A stretch of 64,000 nucleotides of DNA from Siphonodentalium dalli (lineage: Eukaryota > Mollusca > Scaphopoda > Gadilida > Siphonodentaliidae): assembly GCA_032622095.1 (NCBI GenBank), contig CP136067.1:98756707-98820706 (forward strand), read 5' to 3'. Below the pieces are notes generated by a model. It saw only the letters and a list, made by a program, of their open reading frames with translations, was not told the DNA's origin and did not search any database. This document shows positions 32,300-44,952 of this stretch, piece after piece (the first letter of the stretch is position 1; every line of letters starts with the position of its first letter). A program made the translations under genes and the position numbers.

Positions 32300-34500
32300 T
32301 TCGGTATATGAACAAACAAACACAGCTCACACAAAGAGAGTTTAATGTATTTTATATATAATCCAGTTTGGTACAGCCATAGTGAATAAATTATTCTCCA
32401 TTCGCAGCTATGCGTCACCGAGTCAATGTCACTGCCTGATCACCTAATGTAGAATTTCGCGAACCTGGTTTCCAATTATGGAAGAGGTTATTTCCTAGAA
32501 AAACGGAAATGGCCGAATCGTTCACAATGATAGCCACACATGTTTTGATAAGAACATGATGCATCTGTACATTGGAATGGTTTACATGTATGTATACAGC
32601 TAAGGTATAATTGACACCCCCAAACGACGTTGATCACCGATATTACCAAGTTACTCGACTGCACCGATGCTATTAACCATGATCAATTCTACCATGGCCG
32701 ACATTCGTACCTTTTTAAAGTCAGCAGTATAACCACCACATAGTGTATATATCTAGCATGGATTGACGCTGCATTGATGATGCAGTTGCAAAGTCGGTCA
32801 GTGACCAACTTTGAATGTTGATTTAACCGTAAACAAATTATTAATTGAAATAATTAATGGACTGGGTGTAAGGTGGTCATGTGAAAAATTAATGCGGAGT
32901 ACAGTGGTCGCAAAATAGTATTACTAGTACCGTATAAATATTACTAGCGGTTGCCACATGTCAACCACTTGATCGTGGTTGAACTGCGGTATGGTATAAC
33001 CGGTGTCATTAATGCCCTGCAACGATGTTAAAAGGGGACGATTAATTAGAGCATAGATGTACAGTAGTACGTTGTAGTGAACAAGGTCAACTTCTAATAA
33101 AAGCTTGTGACGGATTCAGTGATAATGTGTGTCCCAGAATTTGATCCGTGTCTCCGAGATTATCCGTCACTCCATAAATATATCACAACAATATCACAGC
33201 GTCACCGGCGTTTCGATCAAAAGAATAGCAGACTCTACAAGAAAACCATAATCAGATAGGGTAACGCCCTCAAGATCATATTATTAGCAATAAATATAAA
33301 TTATAATATAAAATATATTAGTTAAAACAACTAATCCTTCGAATTATTACCAACAACTACGGCTTATTACTGCATTTCTCATTCACCATTCTAAATGGGG
33401 ATAAACAATCGGAAGTATTGTGTTCCCGCCAAGGGTGCATGGTCCAGCCATTGCTCATACCTAAATATCGAAAGCAATTAACGCGGTCATAATTGTTACA
33501 TACTGCAACTATAAGACATCCAGCGAATACACACCCCACGAAAACCCGAAATGTGTTGTCCTGCGAGAAATCCCATCGCTATAGCTCAATTTGACACGGC
33601 CAGATTAGACTTCCTACAATATCCATAAACAAGATCATATACTATATACCCATGATTTTAATTATAGTATATAAAATATATTGGTTTCGCGAATGACCAA
33701 CTCAGAATTCCGTTAAAATAACAATAACAACCAGCACCTAATTAACGAACCGGCGGCCGACTCGGCCATCTCCGACCACAACCATCAGTGGGCTGCAGAA
33801 CGGAGAAAAATATCTATAAAAATTTAAATATAAGACTTACAAATGATCTTTTAAATTTCTTTTATTGGTAATTGACATAGCTTGTCACAAACCAAAAATC
33901 AACATTATTGACATAATAATGTAAAGGACAATAAACGAAATTGAAATTCCCAACTACACCTTTCACCGGTGACCGGCCTCCTGATCGCGCAGTTCGACTT
34001 TTAAATAAATAAACCGGAAAAAAAAATTCCATTTATAAAAGTCCCATCGGCGCATCGGCCCACATGTTTCTAATATTTGGCCACCAGTATACACCCGATG
34101 GGCGTGAATAACTGGCGATATATTATGGCAACATGGTTCTCAAATCACGTTTCGATGAAAATTGAAGAATATGGCCCATCGTCTTTTGTACAGGTACTTG
34201 TATGTTGTAGCCATCAAACTTGTGACTGACTCATGAGTCATGACTGATCTGTGACGTCATAATTCTGACTAATTTCTACATTTAGTCGGATTCCTTATGT
34301 CATTTTGCATTTTTGGTTTGTTAAAAGCGATCTGAAAACGGATTCTGTATGCCTAGTAGGTGTGTTTTCGGGATTGACTTGTTTCCATTCTTTAATTTTT
34401 GGCGGGTCGGCCTAAATCGGGGTCAACATAGTTTAAAGAGCGTTTCGTATTTGCATAAAACGATAGATGGTGCCATCTGACGTATGGTGGTTGGTGCGAT
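32300..34500. other. No gene recognised
   Basis: AT-rich sequence. Only a short TTATTTCC...GGAAATGGCCGA segment (about 32480-32530) resembles the inverted repeat at 60677-61045. A 60-codon minus-strand frame at 33357-33539 shows no domain. Confidence 0.45.
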
Positions 34501-34509
34501 TTGAAAGTT

Positions 34510-34800
34510 CTCAAAACTACTAGCTATGACCCTTACGTGTATTTTTGATGTGATCAGTTCATTCTTGCTGGCTACAGTTGCGATCAAAATTTAACACTGA
34601 TCCCTATGGAGATTCTAGGATTTTGGATAAATGGCGCCATATTGCGTATGATGATATGCGCGTACTGATATTCCTAATAACACTAAGTATGAAACTACTA
34701 GCTATGACCCTTACGTGTATTTATAAAAAGATGGGTGTGATCAGATTATTTTTGCTGGCTACAGTTGCGATAAAAATTTAACACTGAACCCTATGGAGAA
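34510..34800 (+). repeat. Two direct repeats of ~105 bp, about 185 bp apart
   Basis: ACTACTAGCTATGACCCTTA, then GCTGGCTACAGTTGCGAT and TTTAACACTGA(T/A)CCCTATGG, occur at about 34516-34610 and 34697-34797. A (TTAT)AAAAAGATGGG insertion distinguishes the second copy. Confidence 0.8.
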
Positions 34801-35459
34801 TTCCGTGTTATGCTCAAACGTTGATTGTAATATCACTTATTGGCGATCCTGTGCAACTATATATGAAGATTAACACTCGTTTTGACTCAGTATAACTATC
34901 CGTGATTTAATAGTTGCAATATATGATATAGTTATGCCTCAATATACAGTAATTGGCAAAAGTAAGTCTCGAATGGTTTTGTAATTTCGATAATATGCCG
35001 TTTGTTGAGTCAAACGAAACTATTCCGAACAAGACTGAAGTTTCACGATGTGATTACATATTAAACTATTGTTTTATTTGATACTGTTCGTCTTGTTGTC
35101 CACTGACTAGTTTTTGAAGCTACGTTGTTGATCATAACGGATGTAGTGTCACAAATACACATGTATAGATGTTAATTGTTCATATTCATTAACTCCACCG
35201 TTGTCATCGGAGTCTATCCCACATACACTGGGAGATTCTGTGTATTCGCAGGATTTGTTCTACTGACAAATGGACATTTCAGTGAGATCTTTACTATAGC
35301 AGTATAGGCTTTGCTTTCACACTTCCCACGCCAGTTACATTTGGCGAACTTCAGTACAGCGACTGAAACCTACATTCACCATCAATAGTCTAACCACAAT
35401 TAATCTTCACGCTTCATGTATAGCTGTGATAATCAAGTAAATTCGAATTTCCACTAAAG

Positions 35460-36040
35460 TAGATGTTAATGAGTAAAATACATATCAACTATAATTGCAT
35501 ATTCCTGCAAATTCCCAGTAGGTGCTTAGTAAAACCGTTACTAAGGAGCTATCGGGTGGCAAAGTCTCCCGATCTTATAATGATCAGTGGCCTATGCAGA
35601 AGATGCCTGCATAGTTTTAGACATACATGTGCCCAACTTGGAACAAAACCAGCACCATGTGATTAGACACTGACTAAATTAAGCAAAAATACCAATGAAT
35701 GATTAGTACACAATTGTGGTATTGATTAGCACTGTCGCTAAACTTAAATAAGACATTTGGTTCACTCTGATGGTCAGGTATATCTCAAATTTCACATTTG
35801 GGTATCAACTGCATCGGAAATGCAAACACTGGCGTTGAATGACGACGATATAAGCTATAATTGCAAGTTCCAGTCAATTCCCGGTAGTTGCCTATATAGG
35901 CTAAGTTTCTCGATCTTATAATGATCAATGACCCATGGGGCACAAACCTGTACAGTTTCATACCTGTGTCACCTTTTGAACATAACCCATACCAGCCGAC
36001 TATTGACACTATCTAATTTACGGGAAAATACCACGACCCA
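35460..36040 (+). repeat. Two diverged direct repeats, period about 310 bp
   Basis: CTATAATTGCA, AATTCCC(A/G)GTAG and GATCTTATAATGATCA(G/A)TG are followed by ACATAC/CATACC and GACACT(G/A)(A)CTAA(A)TT. They occur at 35480-35690 and again at 35850-36030 in the same order. Confidence 0.65.
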
Positions 36041-37610
36041 GAGGGTTGATCGCCATGGGACGTCACGATTCAAAGCCCAAGTATAGAACGATCCATTAAG
36101 CTAAGCCGATGGTTTGTTCACAACAGATGGAGTATTGATACATTATGAAGGATGGTGGAAGGGTCCCCTCAACTATGTTCTTCAACGTTGCTAGTATCAA
36201 TAAGTGGTATTCACGAAACCACCATGCACAACTTCCTGTCTCTTCGCGATCTTGTCGCACCATTATCATGTCAGCCTAAGATATCTTGAACCCTCTCCTC
36301 GCAAAATAAACAATGCTGTAAAATCCACAATATCGACAATTGTCCGTCCAGTAAAAGCACGTGAGCTTGTCGCAAAATGGGAGCATTATAGTAAACTTTA
36401 TCACCATATAATAATTCAACAATGTCATTGTTTTTGTTAGAACCCACAGTTCTCACACATTACTTAAATATAGAATTTATTACTTTTAATTTTGTAGTAG
36501 ACATGGTGAAATTGACAACTGTCGTGTCATTATTATTCTATCCCATTAATCGTGATTCATATGCAAGTCTGTTTAAGCTTTGTCCACGCACTGTGTCACT
36601 TGCTTCTTAATGTGTTTTACTATATATAAGACCAAGCACATAATGCACATATATGTCTCCTTATAAATAAATTCTATCTTTGAAAGTGTCCAGAGATGTC
36701 TTGCCTATTTATACTGACAATTTATTTTTATTCTTGTGGCAAAGGATTTGAGGGAGTGATTTGTTATGTTGACTAAGGTGTTAATTTAGTATCTGAAACA
36801 TGTATCCCGGGGGATGTATTCGGTGGACGGAGAATGTGTCTTCTTTATCATCAGATTAACATAATTTCAACTCCTAATTTGGATAAACCCGACCAGGATT
36901 TATAGAACAACAACTAATCTATGCCCAGCAATACATATGGACATGGTAACATTTAAAAATTTGAAACAATACCAACCTATTCACATGTATGGCTAAACAT
37001 ATCATTGGCATAGACGAGTTGTTGTAGTTGTTAAATTGATGTTGGTCGGGTTTCTCCAAATTTATTACTAAAACAGAATGATCCATAAGCATAGCTTGGC
37101 ATGAAAATATAAAAAATTCTACATGACCGAACAATTTTAACAAACAGTGACTGACACCTAGATAAATATGACTTGCAGATTTTTTACCACACAACTCCGT
37201 ATTATCCGGTACTTAAATTCGTCCTGGCAATAAACATTAATTTTGTCAATTGATGAAAAAACACCATCAATCAATTTAAAACGACATCCTGAAACTGTAG
37301 TCTTGATAAACATTACATTTGTAGAATAGTGTACATTATCACTGAAGCACGTGATTGTGATGTATATAATTGATGTGAACCACATTTTTGTTATCAATTA
37401 CTGTATCTGGTGGCCTGACTATGTTGCAAGTTAATTTTGTAAAATCACATATAGTTACAGTAGATTACATGTCAGAGCCATGCATATATGATAGCCATTA
37501 AGTTCCATCACTGTGAACATTTGAGTAAATTGTCAAACTCTCTATTGGGTCCAACGTTAAATTTTGATCGCAACTGTTGTACTGTACCCGCGGAGACCAA
37601 TATTCTCAAG
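36041..37610. other. No gene recognised
   Basis: Minus-strand frames at 36919-37194 and 37158-37397 are open for 91 and 79 codons, but they show no domain, repeat partner or splice context that I can support. Confidence 0.4.
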
Positions 37611-38721
37611 TCATACTTGAGGGTGCAGGACATTTCGGCACCTGGACGTTTCGGCACCTTGTTTTCTGGACGTTTGGCACCTGGATTTTCGGCACTTGGT
37701 TGTTTCGGCCCAGGTACTTGGATGTTTCGGCACTTCATCGAAGACGTTTCGGCACTTATTTCATTTTCTTTTCTTTTCATATATAATATTGTCTTTGATG
37801 TTGCATTTATATTCGCCGTTTGTTATGATTCGGTATAGTACATACTAAATCGAATCCGCAAAACAAGAAGACTTAAAGTCAACATTCGGCAGGCGCCTTT
37901 TGAAAACATGCCGATATGGACGCCCCGACGCAACGACAACTACACGCAAGTCCCTTTGGTGTTCTTCCTCGTGGAAGGTAGAAAGAAAGATGACTACTAT
38001 TCAGTGTTCCGAGCCATAGACAAACGACTACCATCGGACATCAGATTCAAACGATTTGTCTTAGACTTCGAAGCTGGACTGTGGCAGGCCATTCGACAAC
38101 CTTTTCCAGTGTACCCGATTCGTGGTTGTGCTTTCCACTGTTCAAAAGCCGTACTGTTCAGGAAGGTTCAATACGTCGGCCGTCATGTGTGTAAAACAGA
38201 TTGTTTTTTAAATTATATTACATTTAAATTAAATAAAAAACACAATTAAGTTCTTTATAAACACTATGTCATAATTGACAATAATTCTCCAAAGAATACA
38301 AAAACAGAAACAAAACAATTATTCACTCCGACAAATACTGTTTTCAAATAAACGCTCTTTATGTCTACCATATCATGAATAGACTGACATGGAACGCTCT
38401 TTTCTGGTACACGACGTGCACATTGCTATTTGTTTGGGACAAAACACTAAAGATGTTTTTTATCTTTCAGTCAGCATATAACCAGAAGGGAGATATTCCT
38501 CACCAAGTGTTTATTTCTGTTACCATGTTACATGTTTTAACACATTTTATTGAAATAAAGAATAAAGAAAACAAATTTAGTCTTCATTCATAATTTCGTT
38601 GTCTGAAAATTAGCAATTTAGCAGGTGCCGAAAAGTCCAAAGTGCCGAAAAGCCAGGTGCCGAAACGTCCAGGTGCCGAACGGCAACCCCAGGTGCCGAA
38701 ACGTCTAGCATTCATACTTGA
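37611..38721 (+). mobile_element. MULE-type DNA transposon with 10 bp target-site duplication
   Basis: TCATACTTGA flanks the element on both sides (37611-37620 and 38712-38721), a length typical of Mutator-like elements. The element proper, 37621-38711, has inverted ends built of tandem subrepeats. The left has about six GGACGTTTCGGCACCT-like units (37627-37760) and the right has their inverted form (CAGGTGCCGAAACGTC; 38625-38705). The outermost bases are imperfectly inverted (GTGCAGGACATTTCGG versus ATGCTAGACGTTTCGG). Between them lies a transposase fragment. At 1.09 kb it is much shorter than an autonomous MULE, so it is a deletion derivative. Confidence 0.85.
37860..38249 (+). pseudogene. 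MULE transposase fragment
   Basis: The open stretch from 37860 through the ATG at 37908 to the stop at 38249 encodes a segment typical of the MULE transposase catalytic domain. In order it shows QVPLVFFLVEGRKKDDYYSV, then RFVLDFEAGLWQAIRQ with the Asp and Glu of an acidic catalytic patch, then GCAFHCSKAVLFRKVQ, the conserved CxFH region. Homology stops after about residue 95, and the tail (FLNYITFKLNKKHN) is AT-rich read-through. There is no N-terminal zinc finger or C-terminal domain, and similarity starts upstream of the first ATG, so this is a non-functional remnant. The calls rest on motif recognition. Confidence 0.8.
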
Positions 38722-39720
38722 TATATGTGTCTAATTTCAACTCGCACAATTCATGATAAGGCTAATCGTGTTAGTTAATATTTTTTTTAATCAGGAAACG
38801 CTCTTTAAACTCTTAAAACCGTCCAAACAATTTGTTTCCACTAAAATGTCAGACTGGAAACAGGTAAACCCTTAAATTAGACCGCCATATTTGATAGTGT
38901 TGTTAATTTCAACTCGCACAGTCCACCAGAAGGTTAGTTATGAGGATTAATATTTGTATAATAAGTAAACGCTCTTTAAATTCTTAAAAGAGTCCAAAAA
39001 CACTTTTTCCAATAAAATTTCAACTGCACACAGGTAGACTCTGAAAGTAGACACGCTATTGATAAATAAACCGTTCGCATGTCGTGTTTGACATTCCGAA
39101 ATTGCGCGACCTTTTTTTCGACAAAAGGAATCTGACTTGTCGTGAAATCAGCGATGATGGGGGTAGGGTTAGCTTTTCTGCGATATCTTTACCAAAAATC
39201 GATGTATCGCAACATGTTTGCGACATATGATTAAGATATCATTGTAGATTGTCCATGTTCGTCTATGTGTGATGTAGCTGATTTTAAGTATATACAATAC
39301 CTTAATATTTTGGAAAGAAAATTGAAATTGCAGTCATAAATACAATTCATCTGATGATTTTATGATAAAATTCCACATTAAGATATGTAATTATGCAATT
39401 GATTTGTTTTTCGATTTCCAACAACAAGGAAAGCCACTTACCGAACTTGCTATGCGTAATAGCATGGCTTTTATTACCAGGTGGACGGGGAAAAACTGAG
39501 GGGTACACAACCAAAAGCCTCACACAAACCTGTTTCCACTAAAATATCAAGCTGGAAACAGGTAGATTCTGAAAATAGACACACTGGTGGTATAGAAACC
39601 GTTGTCATATCGCTTTTAACATTCCGAAAACGCTCGACAATTTTTTTCGACATAAGGAATCCGACTAATTGGTGTATGTCTCGTAATCCTAGTCACCAGT
39701 GGTTGACTCTTGTCGGTTAA
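38722..39720 (+). repeat. Three degenerate ~190 bp repeats
   Basis: GTTTCCACTAAAATNTCA...CTGGAAACAGGTA followed by AGAC(A)C and an ACATTCCGAAA...CGAC...TTTTTTCGACA...GGAATC(T/C)GACT block occur at about 38830-38905, 39000-39135 and 39528-39670. The first two also share AACGCTCTTTAAA, and TTTCAACTCGCAC upstream. The 79-codon frame at 39481-39720 lies over the third copy. Confidence 0.65.
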
Positions 39721-40722
39721 CTGGTTAATTGGGCCGTTTTTAATTTTGTGAAACTTAAGTATCTGTCTTTTGAAATTCACAATACTGTCGTGCATGGCAG
39801 ATTTAACCCCACTGCACTCAATGACTCAGCATATTGCTGTTTGAATTTGGTCTATCTCAGTTCATTGCAAATTGCTGCTCTCTTGCTGAGGAATATATCA
39901 ATGATTAGCGCTCGTTAATTTTCGGGGGTTATAACATCTTGTCCCGTTAATATACAAACATAATCCACACAGGGCTAACAATCTTCCAGGTTATTAAGAA
40001 GCAAGTTAGGTCCAATTTCACACACAAAAATATGTTGATAAATTTCCGAGAAGTTCACCCGCCGTATTCTTAATTACCTCCAGCCAGAGAACAACGCACA
40101 TAATTGGGCACACGCTACAACATGTAAACCGAGACCGAGAGCGATTCCAACATCAAATGTGTAAGCCTGCTATTAGTTTGTGTCTTCCGTCCATTTTAAT
40201 ATACTGTAAAAAAAAGTCAATCGCCTCAAGTGGCCGGACGCCGCCATGTTTTCGTTTCGTGAATTGTATCGTGCGTCACGTGATGCAATCACGTGGGTCA
40301 CCATTTGGTTCCGAGATCGGCTAGTACCAAATGCTTAGGTATTATATCAATATATAGAACCTAATCCTTCTCGGTACCTACTGCTTAGGAACTAAAAGAC
40401 ATATAGGTACTATGAAGGACGTATACGGATTGTTATATCTGAGAGTGTGCGAATTTCGAAATCACGGCAGATTTGCGTTGAGACGACAACTTTGCTCTCG
40501 AAGTTTTGATGGAAAAACCCACAAAGAGATGACTTCTAATAAAGAGTGTTTATAACAACCAAATCTTGAAGATATAGTTCATAGCTCTATGTTTTTACAG
40601 ACCCCGATGTGCCCACCGGCCGTGTATATATACTATTCTCATTTTTTAATTCATAAGTTAATTAAACAAATGAGATGCAAATGTAATACATGTGTTTATA
40701 ATTTGAGATTATCGTGGGATGG
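39721..40722. other. No gene recognised; GGTACT-type repeat relics near 40310-40420
   Basis: CTAGTACCAAATGCTTAGGT and CTCGGTACCTACTGCTTAGG are two similar words that relate this patch to the GGTACT cluster at 30340-30660. The remainder lacks recognisable features. Confidence 0.45.
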
Positions 40723-41006
40723 TTACGTTATTATACACCGGGCGTTATAGACAGTTATGTACATGAAGTGGATTTCATCTGTGACATAACTACGCATGCC
40801 CATGACATAACTACCCATTTTATTCGTATAGCATTAATTGTGTAGTATACCCGTGCTACGTAGATTACGTTATTATACACCGGGCGTTATAGACAGTTAT
40901 GTACATGAAGTGGATTTCATCTGTGACATAACTACGCATGCCCATGACATAACTACCCATTTTATTCGTATAGCACTAATTGTATAGTATACCCGTGCTA
41001 CGTAGA
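40723..41006 (+). repeat. Two-copy 142 bp tandem repeat
   Basis: Units 40723-40864 and 40865-41006 are nearly identical (I see two differences, GCATTAATTGTG versus GCACTAATTGTA). Each contains TGACATAACTAC twice and an inverted ACAGTTATGTACATG, so each unit can fold. Confidence 0.9.
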
Positions 41007-42426
41007 GTAGAACCCAAACTCGAATAGCAGTGCTCGGTTCCTTACAAAAACCCCACACATCTTAATCACAGCCCATACCGGCACACAATGAAGTTGACCC
41101 CCCCCCCCAAATATCACACACGAATCTTTATGTCCAAACGCGGATCATAACTTATGTCTTAAAATAAGATTATCTGATGAGACCTACCACGGGACTTAAA
41201 GTTAAGATCCAATTAAGACCATCTTAAGTTAAGACCTTGTTCTTGAAATGCAATACTAGCTGACGTTTGAAAATAACACAATATTTAAGGTGATATGCAA
41301 CGGTTTTTAGATTGGTCTATGCCCCTCTTGTCAATAAGCCATGATCCATTATTTGACCTGCTGAGTACGAGTAATGTTAAAGATAAGCCGGAATGCAAAT
41401 GGAACGCTCATCGTCGATGTTTGTTTGTCTAGTTTTCAGGCAAATGTATCAAATAAATGTTATGTGATATGTATAAAAGTCCCAGATGCTCATTAAGTGT
41501 ACTTTAAATGCCCCGAGTGGCTCGCGTCTACACCTGTATCGACATATTTAATTAAACGACGTATACCACGCGTTGCCAAATCCACTATCCATCATTTATT
41601 TTGATTACGTCGTTACACGGAAATTCGTAGCTTAGTTTATGGCTGGAGATTATCTGTCGATATATTTTCGAAATTATATTGCTTGATATTTTCCGGGAAT
41701 TTATTGAAATTTGCGTATGCAGTCACCCTTTACAACATATTTAAGCTATTGTAGCGAATTATTACATGGTGATCGGACACAAGTTATTTCATCTTAAATA
41801 CAGTCAGCCTATCGTAGTTACATCGTCTATTTACCTTTTGTCTGGAAAACAGCACAGTATTTATCGATCGCGGGGCTGGGATACAAAGTTGTTTCTTTCT
41901 GGGTGGCGATATTAGCAATTCGCTCGGCGGAAAATATATTGTAATTTGCAATTTGCCGTACACTAGCATATACTATTTAAGTCTGATTGTTTGCGATTGC
42001 GCTAAAAATGACTCAACAAAATGCCGCCCGGTTTGTATATATATAACATGTTGCACGAAATTATTGACGGCTCGAGAACATTTAAGAGAGTGTATTAAAT
42101 AAGTGGTGATTTAGATCTCATGACTGATATTGTCCCGTGCATGAACGCACTGTTATTAAATAGTTATCGGTGTGTGTTGATCTGTTCGACTCATTGCAAA
42201 TAATCAACCAAGGCGATTTTATTGCGACCATACACATCGAGAGATTTTGCTAAACTTATTACGCATTATAAATTAAAAACGTTATATACTATCAAGACGA
42301 CATCAGTGACGGATATACACGGTGTATTTTTATATTACTAGATATACAGTCACATAAATGTTACATAAAAGAAATCAACGTAGCATTCAAGAAATTACAA
42401 TGGCAACACTAGCAATGTGTGCTGTT
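41007..42426. other. No gene recognised; short C run near 41099
   Basis: There is a run of about ten C at 41099-41108. Frames are short and unremarkable. Confidence 0.45.
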
Positions 42427-42954
42427 CAAGGTTCGCGCTGCCACTTGCCAAATTTGCCAATGGCAAAAATAATTCACATTTGGCAAAAAATATTTTCATT
42501 TGGCAAAAGTTTTGGCAAGTCACTTTTTAATTCCTCAATAAAGTTGAAAAATATCGGTCAATCAATACCATTCATTTTAGGAAACTATTATAATATAACA
42601 ATATTAGTTGTGTTTATATGGTTTCGGAAATATTAACACCTCCATTAAGATGCAGTTAATCTGGTAAACATTATTATCAATGAGTGGAGTGATTAACAAT
42701 ATTTAGTGTGATGGTGGTTTTTACATAGCTAATCCTCTTATGATGTTCCCTTCTGGTGAAGCAACTCTTCTACCATTTTATTGTTCGGTGATTGGTTTAT
42801 TGTCGTTCAAACCGAGGGTCGAAACATCAAACTCAATCAAGGTTGAGAAATGATAACATTCGGCAAATTCTAATATAATTTGGCCAAAAATATCTTCATT
42901 TGGCAAATTATTTGGCAAAAGTAAACCTCGGTCCAGCGCGGACCCTGCTGCGTG
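42427..42954. mobile_element. Probable hAT-like non-autonomous element
   Basis: The left end CAAGGTTCGCGCTGCCACTT pairs with the inverted right end (read outward as CAGGGTCCGCGCTGGACCGA), a CA(A/G)GGT(T/C)CGCGCTG terminus of hAT type. Both flanks carry several TTTGCCAAAT subterminal words. I could not find a matching 8 bp target-site duplication, so the exact ends are uncertain. No transposase is present. Confidence 0.5.
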
Positions 42955-43617
42955 ACTTTTCAAGAACTTAGCCACCGTACTTGAGTTATACATATTAAAA
43001 GCGACACCTGTACTATGTACAGTGTGTGGTTAATTACTACACACTATTCTTACTAAAATTGTGGAAATTTGAGCTTTCTGACATCGTATGTTTATAAGTT
43101 GAATAAATATATGGTGAAAATGGTAAATGCAAACAGTCTGTTTACCCAAAATACCCCATGTATGTGGGAGTGTAAATTAGATTTGTGAAGTACATTACTT
43201 TGAAATATTGACAACATTTTGATCCGACATAACTTTTGAATAAATTGTGTTCTTACAGTCACAGACAATTTGCTTATCCTTTATGCTCGGTTCATCTTTG
43301 GGTTCAATTTTTCAACTTTTGAACATTAATTTTGAGGAAGAATCTCTATGTTAATACTGTACCTGTACATGTATTTTCATTTTGTATAAGTACCCTATCT
43401 TCTTAGGGAATTTATAATTTGTGTAAGATGTAATATCCTCATTTCATGACATGTCGTTAATCATAAAAAGACATTTCGATTTCGGGGGACTTTTTTCTCA
43501 CTAATATTTTCTAAGGTGTCAGAAACTGAATTTACCACTAAATTAATTCGGAGGATAATTTCCGGAGACATGAGTTAATTTCTAAACTGAAGTTTTGATG
43601 AACACGACATTCTAGTA
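42955..43617. other. No gene recognised
   Basis: AT-rich DNA with short frames and no clear repeat. Confidence 0.45.
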
Positions 43618-43621
43618 TTTT

Positions 43622-43714
43622 GAAAAGTTAATTTCTCAAACTGGTCAAACGGTAATGATTTGGGAGTATTCCCAAACCATTACCGTTTGACCAGTTTGAG
43701 AAATTAACTTTTCG
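43622..43714. repeat. 93 bp hairpin palindrome
   Basis: GAAAAGTTAATTTCTCAAAC, TGGTCAAACGGTAATGATTT and GGGA pair with the inverted right arm around a GTAT loop. The arms are about 44 bp with two mismatches. Confidence 0.9.
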
Positions 43715-44441
43715 AAATGCTTAAAAATTAAATAAAAACACATCGTCTTATTAGAAAACACATGTCTTGAACATTATCCAGACGCATACGTGTAGTTAGG
43801 AAGGGCATTTCTCCCATTTAGAAATTGTTTTCTAGCTATTGAAATTAGTTTTTTTTAGTTTACTCCCACATTTCTTACCACTTCCATGAAAACAAGAAAT
43901 GAACTGTTCTAAATGTTAGAAAATGCGAGAACTTAGTTTATCACAAAATATTCCTGATATTTGATATGCTTTCTTACCACAACAGTTATAGGCATTTGGA
44001 ACATCGGTTTAGTTTTTCTCGAAAACCGAGCTTTTGTCACATGTAGACAACATTATAAGTAAGAAAATATTTCTTGGTTTTAGTTGTATTATTTCAAAAT
44101 AATAAAATTATATTTCTCATAAATATAGTTCCGAAAATTCGGGGCCTGATTTTTCTTCAGTATGGAACAGGTATGGTAACAGAGCACTTGTATTGCTTCT
44201 GCGCGAACACAATTAAAACAGCTTAACCCTTTACCCAACAAAACGGCCAAAAACGCCCAAATAAAGCTTCAACAGCCTAAAATACCCTGTGCCAATGCAT
44301 TCTCTTATATATGCGAGTCGACCATAGTTTATACCCAATGTATAACGGTATATGCCTGACATAATTGATATTGATATGTATATACAGGTCATACGCCATG
44401 ATTGTGTTATTGGTGAAATACATTATTAAATAACTGCTTAC
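43715..44441. other. No gene recognised; half-hairpin repeat at 44289-44324
   Basis: At 44289 GCCAATGCATTCTCTTATAT, then ATGCGAGTCGACCATAG, is one arm of the hairpin at 32222-32290. This region would be intron if the exon at 44442-44760 is real. No second exon is recognisable. Confidence 0.45.
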
Positions 44442-44760
44442 CGTCACGCATGTCCATGTATGCCGCACTATTTTCTGTGAAGGTGCTCTCAGAACTGGAA
44501 ATCACCAGGGGAAAATCGTAGAAATAACACAATTTCTTTCCTTTGTTTTGAACAAACGACACGCAGTTATATTTCAGGCAACTTGGAATACACTGAATAT
44601 CACCCAGTGTCCCGGTGTACATGTATGGTTCTTCCGCAAAGAAACCGGGTCTGTAAACTCGATCAAGTGAGGCTATTCGGCGGAATCGTGACGGAGAAAT
44701 AGACAACACCGGTACGAATAAGTAAAGGAGAACGTACACCCGCGAAAATAGTTCCCACAT
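44442..44760 (-). CDS. First coding exon of a secreted PAN/apple-like protein (partial gene)
   Basis: The chosen start is the ATG at 44760-44758. The upstream in-frame ATG at 44811 would put 17 residues before the signal peptide. The exon encodes MWELFSRVYVLLYLFVPVLS, a clear signal peptide, then a domain with Cys spacing IQCIPSCLKYNCVSFV, GKKLCYFYD and an ENSAAYMDMRD end. This resembles the PAN/apple-like modules common at the start of mollusc secreted lectin-type proteins. Coding ends in phase 1 at 44442, where the minus strand reads GACG then GTAAGC, a good splice donor. The following exon is not found in this window and may be far downstream or lost. Domain assignment is by pattern only. 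Confidence 0.6.
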
Positions 44761-44937
44761 TGCTGTATGCTGGTAGGGTCCCAATCGACACCTGTTTCGG
44801 AGACAGCGCACTGCAGCGCGTTATATCGCCGATTGACTGAAACCAGAAAGGCGAATGACGCACGCGTATGTATACCCGCGCTTCAGTCGTTCTTAAGGTG
44901 GCGATCACCTGGCATAATAATGATTGTATATATTTGT

Positions 44938-44952
44938 CTATCTCTATATATG
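44938..44952 (-). promoter_or_regulatory. TATA-like element upstream of the PAN-like exon
   Basis: On the minus strand GCGCATATATAGAGATAG lies about 180 bases before the ATG. A start site about 30 bases on (near 44915) would give a leader of roughly 150 bases. No other support. Confidence 0.4.

Noticed and set aside
37488-37838. 116-codon plus-strand frame upstream of the MULE transposase fragment
   Set aside because: It begins outside the element, crosses the target-site duplication and translates the TIR subrepeats (repeating FG/TW-type peptides). Not a gene.
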